From Adiantum capillus-veneris (lineage: Eukaryota > Streptophyta > Polypodiopsida > Polypodiales > Pteridaceae): 64,000 nucleotides of DNA. The notes beneath the pieces were generated by a model. It did not search any database and had not been told where the DNA came from. It worked only from the letters and a program-made list of their open reading frames with translations. Shown piece after piece: positions 63,568 to 64,000 of the stretch (within the stretch, counting starts at the first letter, position 1; each line of letters starts with the position of its first letter). The stretch covers positions 84,638,278 to 84,702,277 of the forward strand of contig CM043967.1 of assembly GCA_014529385.2 (NCBI GenBank), in the 5' to 3' direction. A program made the position numbers and the translations under genes.

Positions 63568-64000
63568 TCATCTTGTAGTGCCCTTTTTATTCTCTTTAAG
63601 AGCCACCAGGGTGTCAACAGTAGGGTCATTCATAAGAACATTAGGCAAAGAGTTACTTGGTGAGCCGACAAATTGTAATCTGGCATTTTTGATTTTGGTG
63701 GCAGCCGCAACAAAATCATCCATGGTAGCTTCAACCCGTAAGATTTCCCAAAGCTTATGTTGAGTTGAAGCAGGAAAGGTCTTCTCCACCCACTTCTTGA
63801 TCATGAAATCTCCTGGTTGTTGGAGTAACCTGGCTACCAAGGATCTAGCCCAGGTCAACCCAACTCCAAGCTTTCCAGTTGGTCCAAGGCCTTCTCTCTA
63901 TAGTCGTCCAGTTGAAACTTAGCAGTGAAAGACGCCTTGAGGTAATTCCAGGTGGTGAAGTGGCCCTCTGCAAATTGACTATACCACTTGTCGGACAATA
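63568..64000 (-). pseudogene. Element J gag N-terminal/capsid part, off the window edge
   Basis: Minus strand from the window edge: KWYSQFAEGHFTTWNYLKAS, FTAKFQLDDYREKALDQLE, then, after a frameshift near 63880, WARSLVARLLQQPGDFMI, KKWVEKTFPA, HKLWEIL and DDFVAAATKIKNARLQF. These are typical gag capsid helices of plant gypsy elements. The start codon lies beyond 64000. Confidence 0.72.

Overview
The window looks like nuclear, heterochromatic, repeat-dense DNA from a large-genome land plant. It holds several Ty3/gypsy-type LTR retrotransposons (at least two with a chromodomain), tRNA-primed primer-binding sites matching plant initiator-Met and Asp tRNAs, APE-type LINEs, long CT/CA/C microsatellites, and a fragment of a conserved plant SNARE-like (longin-fold) gene. 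The pol type of element E recalls, from memory only, elements of seedless plants; the species is not resolvable from the sequence. I see no intact host gene, rRNA, tRNA or CRISPR.

Layout. (1) 1-7743: a decayed plus-strand gypsy-like element, here F, with gag, two zinc knuckles, a protease with a damaged active site, a long tail, a polypurine tract and a 3' LTR, but no reverse transcriptase or integrase. (2) 7750-30047: a head-to-tail array with three consecutive units of exactly 4777 bp, a 4677-bp older unit, and rearranged partial units at each end. Each unit, read on the minus strand, joins the 5' part of element B (LTR end, initiator-Met PBS, leader, start of gag) to the 5' part of element A (LTR end, Asp-type PBS, about 1.7-kb leader). 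The A leader has a 20-bp palindrome recurring every ~280 bp. (3) 30048-42266: chromovirus C on the minus strand, with ~152-bp LTRs and TSD ATATT, inserted 13 bp inside the terminus of the array's outermost B LTR. Element E (31998-39272, minus, 4-bp TSD GCGT) is inserted in the RNase H region of C. (4) 42285-48429: plus-strand chromovirus D, 5'-truncated, with a 1.85-kb 3' LTR that belongs to the same family as LTR-B and carries a W-box cluster and a minisatellite. (5) 48430-53050: CT/C microsatellites and LINE G (plus). (6) 54500-61990: a 5' fragment of a SNARE-like gene joined in sense to LINE H. The ORF1-C/endonuclease segment of LINE H is inverted relative to its ORF1-N and RT, and the inverted segment is split by element I (56870-59693). 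(7) 62028-64000: gag of a minus-strand LTR element, J, running off the window.

Relative order from nesting: B before C before E, and the inversion-bearing LINE H before or around the insertion of I. Units 2-4 of the array look very young, because they have identical length and only scattered substitutions. Nearly every coding region is broken by frameshifts or stops, so nothing here except possibly the 85-codon gag-B ORF could be expressed as an intact product. The most unusual signals are the composite 4777-bp array, its phased palindromes, the gene-LINE chimera, and the internal inversion in LINE H.
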